This document shows, in pieces, positions 1 through 17,800 of a stretch of DNA of 64,000 nucleotides; the first letter of the stretch is position 1, and every line of letters starts with the position of its first letter. The position numbers and the translations under genes were made by a program. The stretch is from contig NC_087083.1 in assembly GCF_026151205.1 (NCBI RefSeq), positions 14,624,280-14,688,279 on the forward strand, read 5' to 3'. The DNA comes from Bolinopsis microptera (Eukaryota > Ctenophora > Tentaculata > Lobata > Bolinopsidae). A model generated the notes under the pieces. It was given only the letters and a program-made list of their open reading frames with translations, ran no database searches and was not told the origin of the DNA.

Positions 1-960
1 CCAATCTCGGTGAAAATGACAGGATCGGACACAACTCGGGGAGCACGGACCACCTGATCGTCTTCATCCGGATCCTTTACATCAGAGAAGGAACTGAGAG
101 TGTCAGCATCCTTGCCCTGCAAAGGATCAGACTCAGCGAAGTCAGTTTTATCCGTGCTGCTAGCTGGAGAACGTCCAGATGAAACTCCTGTGCCGGTCTC
201 CGAAATGGCTGGAGGACTTGTGCTCTTTGTCGTGGTTGTTGATGACGATGATGATGGAGTGGGTTCTCGTATGACTGGAACCGAAGGAATCGCCTTATCA
301 CTGCTGGACGAACTTGAACTAGAAGTAGAATCGTCGGATGACGACGAAAAGGATGATGTGGTTGACCAGGACGAGGATGATCTCGACAGGCCAGACAAAC
401 GTGTCGGTGACGTACTTGTACTTGCCTTATATCCATCACTCGGCTCACTAATGTCTCCATCGCCTAGCGACAGTGACTCCCTGTCCAAGGAAGTGGAGTC
501 CCCTAGTGATTCAAGGTAATGGCTGATTCTGCCGACCGATGCGTGCCGGACACTCTTGCTGTCCAGCGAAATAGAGCTGGTGCTGTCACCTGGAGCAGGT
601 GATTGAACGTGGTGACCTTCGTCGAGGTAGATCACCTCTTCTTCTGCATGTGCCGACCAACCAGACAATGTCTTTATCGAACTTTCCGCAGGCTCGCCAA
701 TCTCGGTGAAAATGACAGGATCGGACACAACTCGGGGAGCACGGACCACCTGATCGTCTTCATCCGGATCCTTTACATCAGAGAAGGAACTGAGAGTGTC
801 AGCATCCTTGCCCTGCAAAGGATCAGACTCAGCGAAGTCAGTTTTATCCGTGCTGCTAGCTGGAGAACGTCCAGATGAAACTCCTGTGCCGGTCTCCGAA
901 ATGGCTGGAGGACTTGTGCTCTTTGTCGTGGTTGTGATGACGATGATGATGGAGTGGGTT

Positions 961-1369
961 TTTCGTTTAAAAAAAAAAAAAACCCTTTTTGTGGAGAACT
1001 TGCTGAAAAATTTGGGGAAAAAAGGGTTTTTGGGGGGGACAAAGACCACGGCCGGGCCCCCAAAAGGGGGGGGGCCCCTTTTCTTTTTTTATCATTATGG
1101 CTCTAAGCCAAACGCCCAGCACTGACCCCTGCCAGGGAAGGGGCCCCCGGATTAAGGAAGGTGATTTTGGGCCAGCGGGGAACCCGGCCACAAAACGGTC
1201 GACGGGGGAAAAAAAAGGGGGACCTTGTTCCCCCCCCCCTTGCTTTTCCCCCAAAAGAAACCCAATTTTTGAAATTTTGAACCCCCCGGGGAAAAATGCA
1301 GGAAAAAACGGGGGGGGCCCCGCGTTTACGGTTTTACTCAGGAAGGTAGATTTACTCCTTCTCGGATAG
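961..1369. other. Low-quality sequence, no repeat identity
   Basis: The repeat stops inside GTGGGTT near 961 and gives way to runs of A, G, C and T (for example 11 A at 969) that match nothing in the window. It leads directly into the poly-C block. I interpret it as unreliable base calls, not biology. Confidence 0.7.
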
Positions 1370-1762
<393 letters not shown>

Positions 1763-1959
1763 ACCAACCAACAATGTCTTTATCGAACTTTCCGCAGGCT
1801 CGCCAATCTCGGTGAAAATGACAGGAGCGGACACAACGCGGGGACACGGACCACCTGATCGTCTTCATCCGATCCTTTACATCAGAGAAGGAACTGAGAG
1901 TGTCAGCATCCTTGCCCTGCAAAGGATCAGACTCAGCGAAGTCAGTTTTATCCGTGCTG

Positions 1960-3165
1960 CTAGCTGGAGAACGAGCCAGATGAAACTCCTGTGCCGGTCT
2001 CCGAAATGGCTGGAGGACTTGTGCTCTTTGTCGTGGTTGTTGATGACGATGATGATGGAGTGGGTTCTCGTATGACTGGAACCGAAGGAATCGCCTTATC
2101 ACTGCTGGACGAACTTGAACTAGAAGTAGAATCGTCGGATGACGACGAAAAGGATGATGTGGTTGACCAGGACGAGGATGATCTCGACAGGCCAGACAAA
2201 CGTGTCGGTGACGTACTTGTACTTGCCTTATATCCATCACTCGGCTCACTAATGTCTCCATCGCCTAGCGACAGTGACTCCCTGTCCAAGGAAGTGGAGT
2301 CCCCTAGTGATTTCAAGGTAATGGCTGATTCTGCCGACCGATGCGTGCCGGACACTCTTGCTGTCCAGCGAAATAGAGCTGGTGCTGTCACCTGAGCAGG
2401 TGATTGAACGTGGTGACCTTCGTCGAGGTAGATCACCTCTCTTCTGCATGTGCCCGACCAACCAGACAATGTCTTTATCGAACTTTCCGCAGGCTCGCCA
2501 ATCTCGGTGAAAATGACAGGATCGGACACAACTCGGGGAGCACGGACCACCTGATCGTCTTCATCCGGATCCTTTACATCAGAGAAGGAACTGAGAGTGT
2601 CAGCATCCTTGCCCTGCAAAGGATCAGACTCAGCGAAGTCAGTTTTATCCGTGCTGCTAGCTGGAGAACGTCCAGATGAAACTCCTGTGCCGGTCTCCGA
2701 AATGGCTGGAGGACTTGTGCTCTTTGTCGTGGTTGTTGATGACGATGATGATGGAGTGGGTTCTCGTATGACTGGAACCGAAGGAATCGCCTTATCACTG
2801 CTGGACGAACTTGAACTAGAAGTAGAATCGTCGGATGACGACGAAAAGGATGATGTGGTTGACCAGGACGAGGATGATCTCGACAGGCCAGACAAACGTG
2901 TCGGTGACGTACTTGTACTTGCCTTATATCCATCACTCGGCTCACTAATGTCTCCATCGCCTAGCGACAGTGACTCCCTGTCCAAGGAAGTGGAGTCCCC
3001 TAGTGATTCAAGGTAATGGCTGATTCTGCCGACCGATGCGTGCCGGACACTCTTGCTGTCCAGCGAAATAGAGCTGGTGCTGTCACCTGGAGCAGGTGAT
3101 TGAACGTGGTGACCTTCGTCGAGGTAGATCACCTCTTCTTCTGCATGTGCCGACCAACCAGACAA
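1960..3165 (-). CDS. Giant repeat protein, fragment between two artefact blocks
   Basis: This fragment is open for 401 codons in the repeat frame and contains most of two 232-residue repeats. A segment near 2,330-2,460 is in a shifted frame because of small indels. The fragment is isolated from the rest of the array by the poly-C block (1,370-1,761) and the poly-G block (4,341-5,419). The same repeat also fills 1-960 on the minus strand. Confidence 0.55.
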   Translation of the reverse strand: MSGWSAHAEEEVIYLDEGHHVQSPAPGDSTSSISLDSKSVRHASVGRISHYLESLGDSTSLDRESLSLGDGDISEPSDGYKASTSTSPTRLSGLSRSSSSWSTTSSFSSSSDDSTSSSSSSSSDKAIPSVPVIREPTPSSSSSTTTTKSTSPPAISETGTGVSSGRSPASSTDKTDFAESDPLQGKDADTLSSFSDVKDPDEDDQVVRAPRVVSDPVIFTEIGEPAESSIKTLSGWSGTCRREVIYLDEGHHVQSPAQVTAPALFRWTARVSGTHRSAESAITLKSLGDSTSLDRESLSLGDGDISEPSDGYKASTSTSPTRLSGLSRSSSSWSTTSSFSSSSDDSTSSSSSSSSDKAIPSVPVIREPTPSSSSSTTTTKSTSPPAISETGTGVSSGSFSS

Positions 3166-3838
3166 TGTCTTATCGAACTTTCCGCAGGCTCGCCAATCTC
3201 GGTGAAAATGACAGGATCGGACACAACTCGGGGAGCACGGACCACCTGATCGTCTTCATCCGGATCCTTTACATCAGAGAAGGAACTGAGAGTGTCAGCA
3301 TCCTTGCCCTGCAAAGGATCAGACTCAGCGAAGTCGTTTTATCCGTGCTGCTAGCTGGAGAACGTCCAGATGAAACTCCTGTGCCGGTCTCCGAATTGGC
3401 TGGAGGACTTGTGCTCTTTGTCGTGGTTGTTGATGACGAAGATGATGGAGTGGGTTCTCGTATGACTGGAACCGAAGGCATCGCCTTATCACTGCTGGGA
3501 CGACCTTGAACTAGAAGTAGAATACTGTCGGATGACGACGAAAATGCATGAAGTGGTTGACCAGGACGAGGATGATCTCGACAGGCCAGACAAACGTGTC
3601 GGTGACGTACTTGTACTGGCCTTATATCTCAATCACTCGGCTCACTAATGTCTCCATCGCCTAGCGACAGTGACTCCCTGTCCAAGGAATGTGGAGTCCC
3701 CTAGTGATTCAAGGTAATGGCTGATTCTGCCGACCGATGCGTGCCGGACACTCTTGCTGTCCAGCGAAATAGAGCTGGTGCTGTCACCTGGAGCAGGTGA
3801 TTGAACGTGGTGACCTTCGTCGAGGTAGATCACCTCTT

Positions 3839-4340
3839 CGCGGGTGATTGCGGGAAAATTTTTTTTTGATAACCAAATCCTTTTTTTTCGCGGGGCATTT
3901 AAACCCCGGGGGGGGAGCCAAATGGGGGGAACCCCGGTTCCCGGAAAAATTGGAGAAATTTGGTTTCTTTCCCCGGGGAAAATTTCCCGCCCCAGTGCCC
4001 CCTTTTTGGGGAGTCCGAAAAAAATTTTTTTGGGCCTTTTCGGGGGCCTTTTTGTGGGTGGGCGGAAAGGGGGGGGTTTTATTTTTTCCCGGGGGCCCTT
4101 TCTTCGGGAAATTTAAAGGGAAAATTTTCCCAAAACCCCACCGGGAATGGGAAAGGGGGGAAACCCGGGAAACCCTTTCGTCTGACTTTTAAGGGGCCCG
4201 GGGGGTTTTTTCCCCGGGAAGGTTTCCGGAAGGGTTTCCCCCGGATTCCCAAAAACCCCCTTTTCCCCAAATGGGGATTTTTGTCGGAAAAAAGGTGGGG
4301 GGGTTCCCGGGGGGAAAAGAAATGGGAAATTTTGGGGGAA
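3839..4340. other. Low-quality sequence before poly-G
   Basis: The repeat breaks off within GATCACCTCTTC at about 3,839. The following 500 bases are homopolymer-inflated and match nothing else here. Confidence 0.7.
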
Positions 4341-8860
<4,520 letters not shown>

Positions 8861-11800
8861 TAGATCACCTCTTCTTCTGCATGTGCCGACCAACCAGACA
8901 ATGTCTTATCGAACTTTCCGCAGGCTCGCCAATCTCGGTGAAAAGGACAGGATCGGACACAACTCGGGGAGCACGGACCACCTGATCGTCTTCATCCGGA
9001 TCCTTTACATCAGAGAAGGAACTGAGAGTGTCAGAAACCTTTCCCTGCAAAGGATCAGACTCAGCGAAGTCAGTTTTAAACCGTGCTGCTAGTGGAGAAC
9101 GTCCAGATGAAACTCCTGTGCCGGTCTCCGAAATGGCTGGGGACTTGTGCTCTTTGTCGTGGTTTTTGATGACGATGATGATGGAGTGGGTTCTCGTATG
9201 CCCGGAACCCAAGGAATCGCCTTATCACTGCTGGACGAACTTGAACTAGAAGTAGAATCGTCGGATGACGACGAAAAGGATGATGGGTTGACCAGGGCGA
9301 GGATGATCTCGACAGGCCAACAAACGTGTCGGTGACGTACTTGTACTTGCCTTATATCCATCAAATCGGCTCACTAATGTCTCCATCGCCTAGCGACAGT
9401 GACTTCCCCCGTCAAGGAAGTGGAGTCCCCTAGTGATTCAAGGTAATGGCTTTATTCTGCCGAACGATGCGTGCCGGACACTCTTGCTGTCCACGAAATA
9501 GAGCTGGTGCTGTCACCTGGAGCAGGTGATTGAACGTGTGACCTTCGTCGAGGTAGATCACCTCTTTTTCTGCATGTGCCGACCAACCAGACAATGTCTT
9601 TTTCGAACTTTCCGCAGGCTCGCCATCTCGGTTGAAAATGACAGGATCGGACACAACTCGGGGAGCACGGACCACTGATCGTCTTCATCCGGATCCTTTA
9701 CATCAGAGAAGGAAATTTGGGGTGTCAGCATCCTTGCCCTGCAAAGGATCAGACTCAGCGAAGTCAGTTTTTTTATCCGTGCTGCTGCTGGAGGACGTCC
9801 AGATGAAACTCCTGTGCCGGTCTCCGAAATGGCTGGAGGACTTGTGCTCTTTGTCGTGGTTGTTGATGACGAGATGATGGAGTGGGTTCTCGTATGACTG
9901 GAACCGAAGGAATCGCCTTACACTGCTGGACGAACTTGAACTAGAAGTAGAATCGTCGGATGACGACGAAAAAAGGGTGATGTGGTTGACCAGGACGAGG
10001 ATGATCTCGACAGGCCAGAAAACGTGTCGGTGACGTACTTGTACTTGCCTTATATCCATCACTCGGCTCACTAATGTCTCCATCGCCTAGCGACAGTGAC
10101 TCCCTGTCCAAGGAAGTGGATCCCCTAGTGATTCAAGGTAATGGCTGATTCTGCCGACCGATGCGGCCGGACACTCTTGCTGTCCAGCGAAATAGAGCTG
10201 GTGCTGTCACCTGGAGCAGGTGATGAAAAGTGGTGACCTCGTCGAGGTAGATCACCCTTCTTCTGCATGTGCCGACCAACCAACAATGTCTTTATCGAAC
10301 TTTCCGCAGGGTCGCCAATCCGGTTTAAAAATGGGCAGGATCGACACAAATCGGGGAGCACGGACCACCTGATCGTCTTTATCCGGATCCTTTACATCAG
10401 AGAAGGAACTGAGAGTGTCAGCATCCTTGCCCTGCAAAGGATCAGACCACGAAGTCAGTTTTATCCGTGCTGCTAGCTGGAGAACGTCCAGATGAAAACT
10501 CCTGTGCCGGTCTCCGAAATGGCTGGAGGACTTGTGCCTTTGTCGTGGTGTTTTAGACGATGATGATGGAGTGGGTTCTCGTATGACTGGAACCGAAGGA
10601 ATCGCTTATCATGCTGGGCGAACTTGAACTAGAAGTAGAATCGTCGGATGACGACGAAAAGGATGATGTGGTTGACCAGGACGAGGATGATCTCGACAGG
10701 CCAGACAAACGTGTCGGTGACGTACTTGTACTTGCCTTATATCCATCACTCGGCTCACTAATGTTTTCCATCGCCTAGCGACAGTGACTCCCCGTCCAAG
10801 GAAGTGGAGTCCCCTAGTGATCAAGGTAATGGCTGATTCTGCCGACCGATGCGTGCCGGACACTCTTGCGTCCAGCGAAATAGAGCGGTGCTGTCACTGG
10901 AGCAGGTGATTGAACGTTGGTGACCTTCGTCGAGGTAGATCACCTCTTCTTCGCATTGCCGACCAACCGACAATGTCTTTATCGAACTTTCCGCAGGCTC
11001 GCCATCTCGGTGAAAATGACAGGATCGGACACAACTCGGGGAGCACGGACCACCTGATCGTCTTCATCGATCCTTACATCAGAGAAGAACTGAGAGTTGT
11101 CAGCATCCTTGCCCTGCAAAGGATCAGACTCAGCGAAGTCAGTTTTATCCGTGCTGCTAGCTGAGAACGTCCAGATGAAACTCCTGTGCCGGTCTCCGAA
11201 ATGGCTGAGGACTTGTGCTTTTGTCGTGGTTGTTGATGACGATGATGATGGAGTGGGTTCTCGTATGGACTGGAACCGAAGGCATCGCCTTATCACTGCT
11301 GGACGAACTTGAACTAGAAGTAGAATCGTCGGATGACGACGAAAAAGGATGATGTGGTTGACCAGACGAGGATGATCTCGACAGGCCAGACAAACGTGTC
11401 GGTGACGTACTTGTACTTGCTTATATCCATCACTCGGCTCACTAATGTCTCCATCGCTAGCGACAGTGACTCCCTGTCCAAGGAAGTGGAGTCCCTAGTG
11501 ATTCAAGGGTAATGGCTGATTCTGCCGACCGATGCGTGCCGGACACCCTTGCTGTCCAGCGAAATAGAGCTGCGTGCTGTCACCTGGAGCAGGTGATTGG
11601 ACGTGGGTGACCTTCGTCGAGGTAGATCACCTCTTCTTCTGCATGTGCCGACCAACCAGACAATGCTTTATCGAACTTTCCGCAGGCTCGCCAATCTCGG
11701 TGAAAATGACCAGGATCGGACACAACTCGGGGAGCACGGACCACCTGATCGTCTTCATCCGGATCCTTTACATCAGAGAAGGGAACTGAGAGTGTCAGCA

Positions 11801-14800
11801 TCCTTGCCCTGCAAAAGGATCAGACTCAGCGAAGTCAGTTTTAATCCGTGCTGCTAGCTGGAGAACGTCCAGATGAAACTCCTGTGCCGGTCTCCGAAAT
11901 GGATGTAGGGACTTGTGCTCTTTGTCGTGGTTGTTGTTGATGACGATGATGATGGAGTGGGTTCTCGTATGACTGGAACCGAAGGAATCGCCTTATCACT
12001 GCTGGACGAACTTGAACTAGAAGTAGAATCGTCGGATGACGACGAAAAGGATGATGTGGTTGACCAGGACGAGGATGATCTCGACAGGCCAGACAAACGT
12101 GTCGGTGACGTACTTGTACTTGCCTTATATCCACACTCGGCTCACTAATGTCTCCATCGCCTAGCGACAGTGACTCCCTGTCCAAGGAAGTGGAGTCCCC
12201 TAGTGATTCAAGGTAATGGCTGATTCTGCCGACCGATGCGTGCCGGACACTCTTGCTGTCCAGCGAAATAGAGCTGGTGCTGTCACCTGGAGCAGGTGAT
12301 TGAACGTGGTGACCTTCGTCGAGGTAGATCACCTCTTCTTCTGCATGTGCCGACCAACCAGACAATGTCTTTATCGTACTTTCCGCAGGCTCGCAATCTC
12401 GGTGAAAATGACAGGATCGGACACAACTCGGGGAGCACGGACCACCTGATCGTCTTCATCCGGATCCTTTACATCAGAGAAGGAACTGAGAGTGTCAGCA
12501 TCCTTGCCCTGCAAAGGATCAGACTCAGCGAAGTCAGTTTTATCCGTGCTGCTAGCTGGAGAACGTCCAGATGAAACTCTGTGCCGGTCTCCGAAATGGC
12601 TGAGGACTTGTGCTCTTTGTCGTGGTTGTTGATGACGATGATGATGGAGTGGGTTCTCGTATGACTGGAACCGAAGGAATCGCCTTATCACTGCTGGACG
12701 AACTTGAACTAGAAGTAGAATCGTCGGATGGACGACGAAAAGGATGATGTGGTTGACCAGGACGAGGATGATCTCGACAGGCCAGACAAACGTGTCGGTG
12801 GACGTACTTGTACTTGCTTATATCCATCACTCGGCTCACTAATGTCTCCATCGCCTAGCGACAGTGACTCCTGTCCAAGGAAGTGGAGTCCCCTAGTGAT
12901 TCAAGGTAATGGCTGATTCTGCCGACCGATGCGTGCCGGACACTCTTGCTGTCCAGCGAAATAGAGCTGGTGCTGTCACCTGGAGCAGGTGATTGAACGT
13001 GGTGACCTTCGTCGAGGTAGATCACCTCTTCTTCTGCATGTGCCGACCAACCAGACAATGTCTTTATCGAACTTTCCGCAGGCTCGCCAATCTCGGTGAA
13101 AATGACAGGATCGGACACAACTCGGGGAGCACGGACCACCTGATCGTCTTCATCCGGATCTTTACATCAGAGAAGGAACTGAGAGTGTCAGCATCCTTGC
13201 CCTGCAAAGGATCAGACTCAGCGAAGTCAGTTTTATCCGTGCTGCTAGCTGGAGAACGTCCAGATGAAACTCCTGTGCCGGTCTCCGAAATGGCTGGAGG
13301 ACCTTGTGCTCTTTGTCGTGGTTGTTGATGACGATGATGATGGAGTGGGTTCTCGTATGACTGGAACCGAGGAATCGCCTTATCACTGCTGGACGAACTT
13401 GAACTAGAAGTAGAATCGTCGGATGACGACGAAAAGGATGATGTGGTTGACCAGGACGAGGATGATCTCGAACAGGCCAGACAAACGTGTCGGTGACGTA
13501 CTTGTACTTGCCTTATATCCATCACTCGGCTCACTAATGTCGCCATCGCCTAGCGACAGTGACTCCCTGTCCAAGGAAGTGGAGTCCCCTAGTGATTCAA
13601 GGTAATGCTGATTCTGCCGACCGATGCGTGCCGGACACTCTTGCTGTCCAGCGAAATAGAGCTGGTGCTGTCACACTGGAGCAGGTGATTGAACGTGGTG
13701 ACCTTCGTCGAGGTAGATCACCTCTCTTCTGCATGTGCCGACAACCAGACAATGTCTTTATCGAACTTTCCGCAGGCTCGCCAATCTCGGTGAAAATGAC
13801 AGGATCGGACACAACTCGGGGAGCCCGGACCACCTGATCGTCTTCATTCCGGATCCTTTACATCAGAGAAGGAACTGAGAGTGTCAGCATCCTTGCCATG
13901 CAAAGGATCAGACTCAGCGAAGTCAGTTTTATCCGTGCTGCTAGCTGGAGAACGTCAGATGAAAACTCTGTGCCGGTCTCCGAAATGGCTGGAGGACTTG
14001 TGCTCTTTGTCGTGGTTGTTGATGACGATGATGAGGAGTGGGGTTTTCTTATGACTGGAACCGAAGGAATCGCCTTATCCATGCTGGACGAACTTGAACT
14101 AGAATAGAATCGTCGGATGACGACGAAAAGGATGATGGGTTGACCAGGAACGAGGATGATCTCGACCAGGCCAGACAAACGAGTCGGTGACGTACTTGTA
14201 CTTGCCTTATATCCATCACTCGGCTCACTAATGTCTCCATCGCCTAGCGACAGTGACTCCCTTTTCCAAGGAAGTGGAGTCCCCTATGATTCAAGGTAAT
14301 GGCTGATTCTGCCGACCGATGCGTGCCGGACACTCTTGCTGTCCACGAAAAAAGAGTGGGGCTGTCACCTGGAGCAGGTGATTGAACGTGGTGACCCTTC
14401 GTCGAGGTAGAACCCTCTTCTTCTGCATGTGCCGACCAACCAGACAATGGTCTTTATCGAACTTTCCGCAGGCTCGCCAATCTCGGTGAAAATGACAGGA
14501 TCGGACACAACTCGGGGAGCACGGACCACCTGATCGTTTCACATCCGGATCCTTACATCAGGAAAAAACTGAGAGTGTCAGCATCCTTGCCCTGCAAAGG
14601 ATCAGACTCAGCGAAGTCAGTTTTAATCCCTGCTGCTAGCTGGAGAACGTCCAGATGAAACTCCTGTGCCGGTCTCCGAAATGGCTGAGGCTTGTGCTCT
14701 TTGTCGTGGTTGTTGAAGACGATGATGATGGAGTGGGTTTCCGTATGACGGAACCGAAGGAATCGCCCTTAAACACTGCTGGGCGAACTTGAAAATAGAA

Positions 14801-17800
14801 GTAGAATCGTCGGATGACGGGCGAAAAGGATGATGTGGTTGACCAGGACGAGGAAAGATCTCGACAGGCCAGACAAACGTGTCGGTGACGACTGTACTTG
14901 CCTTATATCCAATCACTCGGCTCACTAATGTCTCCATCGCCTAGCGACAGTGACTCCACTGTCCAAGGAGTGGAGTCCCCCAGTGATTCAAGGTAATGGG
15001 CTGATTCTGCCGACCGATGCGTGCCGGACACTCTTGCTGTCCAGCGAAATAGAGCTGGTGCTGTCACCTGGGGCAGGTGATTGAACGTGGTGACCTTCGT
15101 CGAGGTAGATCACCTCTTCTTCTGATGTGCCGACCCAAACCAAAACAAAGTCTTTATCGAACTTTCCCCAGGCTCGCCAATCTCGGGGAAAATGACAGGA
15201 TCGGACACAATCGGGGAGCACGGACCACCTGATCGTCTTCATCCCGGGTCCTTTACATCAGAGAAGGAACTGGAGTGTCGCATCCTTGCCCTGCAAAGGA
15301 TCAGACTCAGCGAAGTCAGTTTTATCCGTGCTGCTAGCTGGAGAACGTCCAGATGAAACTCCTGTGGGCCCGGGCTCCGAAATGGCTGGAGGACTTGTGC
15401 TCTTTGTCGTGGTGTTGATGACGATGATGATGGAGTGGGTTCTCGTATGACTGGAACGAAGGAATCGCCTTATCACTGCTGGACGAACTTGAACTAAAAA
15501 GTAGAATCGTCGGATGACGAAAGAAAAAAGGATGATGTGGTTGACCAGGACGAGGATGATCTGACAGGCCAGACAACGTGTCGGGAGTACTTGTACTTGC
15601 CTTATATCCATCACTCGGCTCACTAATGTCTCCATCGCCTACGGACAGTGGACTCCCCGTCCAAGGAAGTGGAGTCCCCTAGTGATTCAGTTAATGGGTG
15701 ATTTGCCGACCATGCGTGCGGACATCTTCTGTCCAGCGAAATAGAGCTGGTGCTGTTCCCGGAGGGTGATTTAAAGTGGTGCCTTCGTCGGGTAGATATT
15801 TCTTCTGCTTGTGCCGAAACCAGCAATGTCTTTATGAATTTCCGCAGGCTGCCCCTCTCGGTGAAAAAGGGCAGGATCGGAACAAAATCGGGGAGCACGG
15901 CACCTGTCGTCTTATCGGATCCCTTTTAATCAGAGAAGGAATGAGGTGTCAGCATCCTTGCCTGCAAAGGGTCAGTCAGCGAAGTCAGTTTTTTCCCTGT
16001 GCTAGTGGGGAACGTCCAGATGAACTCCTGTGGGTCTCCAAAAGGTGGGGATTGTGCTCTTTGTGGTTGTTGATGCGTGATGATGGAGTGGGTTCTCGTA
16101 TGATGGAACCGAAGGAATCGCCTTATTTGGACAATTAACTGAAGTGAATGTCGGATGACGGAAAAGGATGTGTGTTGACCCGGACGAGGATGTTCGACAG
16201 GCCAGAAACGTGTGGTGAGTACTTGTATTGCCTTATTCCATAAATCGGCTCATAAGTCTCATGCTAGCGACAGTGACTCCCCGTCCAAGGGAAATGGAGT
16301 CCTTGATTTTAAGGTAATGGCTGATTTGCCGCCCATGGTGCCGGAACTCTGCTGTCCAGCGAAATGAGCTGGTGCTGTCACTGGGCAGGTGATTGAGTGG
16401 TGACCTTCGTGAGGAGTTTACCCCTTTTTTCTGCATGTGCCCCCCAAACCCGACATGTTTTTTTCGAACTTTCCCCAGGCTCGCCAATCTCGGGGAAAAT
16501 GGGGCGGATCGGACCAATGGGGAGCAGGACCCCCTGATCGTCTTCATCCGGATCCTTTACATAGGAGGAACTGAGAGTGTCAGCTCCTTTCCCTGCAAAA
16601 GGGTCAGATCAGCGAAGTAGTTTTATCCCTGCTGAGCGGAGAACTCCAGATGAAACTCCCGTGCCGGTTCGAAAAGGCTGGGGGACTTGTGCTCTTTGTC
16701 GTGGTTGTTTATGACGATGATGATGGAGTGGGTTCTCGTATGACTTGGAACCGAAGGAATCGCCTTATCACTGCTGGGACGAACTTGAACTAGAAGTAGA
16801 ATCGTCGGATGACGACGAAAAGGATGATGTGGTTGACCAGGACGAGGATGATCTCGACAGGCCAGACAAACGTGTCGGTGACGTACTTGTACTTGCCTTA
16901 TATCCATCACTCGGCTCACTAATGTCGCCATCGCCTAGCGACAGTGACTCCTGTCCAAGGAAGTGGAGTCCCCTAGTGATTCAAGGTAATGGCTGATTCT
17001 GCCGACCGATGCGTGCCGGACACTCTTGCTGTCCAGCGAAATAGAGCTGGTGCTGTCACCTGGAGCAGGTGATTGAACGTGGTGACCTTCGTCGAGGTAG
17101 ATACCTCTTCTTCTGCATGTGCCCGACCAACCAGACAATGTCTTTATCAGAACTTTCCGCAGGCTCGCCAATCTCGGTGAAAATGACAGGATCGGACACA
17201 ACTCGGGGAGCACGGACCACCTGATCGTCTTCATCCGGATCCTTTACATCAGAGAAGGAACAGAGAGTGTCAGCATCCTTGCCCTGCAAAGGATCAGACT
17301 CAGCGAAGTCAGTTTTATCCGTGCTGCTAGCTGGAGAACGTCCAGATGAAAACTCCTGTGCCGGTCCTCCGAAATGGCTGGTGGACTTGTGCTCTTTGTC
17401 GTGGTTGTTGATGACGATGATGATGAGTGGGTTCTCGTATGAGACTGGAAACCGAAGGAATCGCCTTATCACTGCTGGACGAACTTGAACTAGAAGTAGA
17501 ATCGTCGGATGACGACGAAAAGGATGATGTGGTTGACCCAGGAAGAGGATGATCTCGACAGGCCAGACAAACGTGTCGGTGACGTACTTGTACTTGCCTT
17601 ATATCCATCACTCGGCTCACTATGTCTCCATCGCCTAGCGACAGTGACTCCCTGTCCAAGGAAGTGGGTCCCTAGTGATTCAAGGTAATGGCTGATTCTG
17701 CCCACCCATGCGTGCCGGACATCTTGCTGTCCAGCGAAAAAGGGGCTGGTGCTGTCACCCGGAGCAGGTGATTGAAACGTGGTGACCCTTTGTCGAGGTA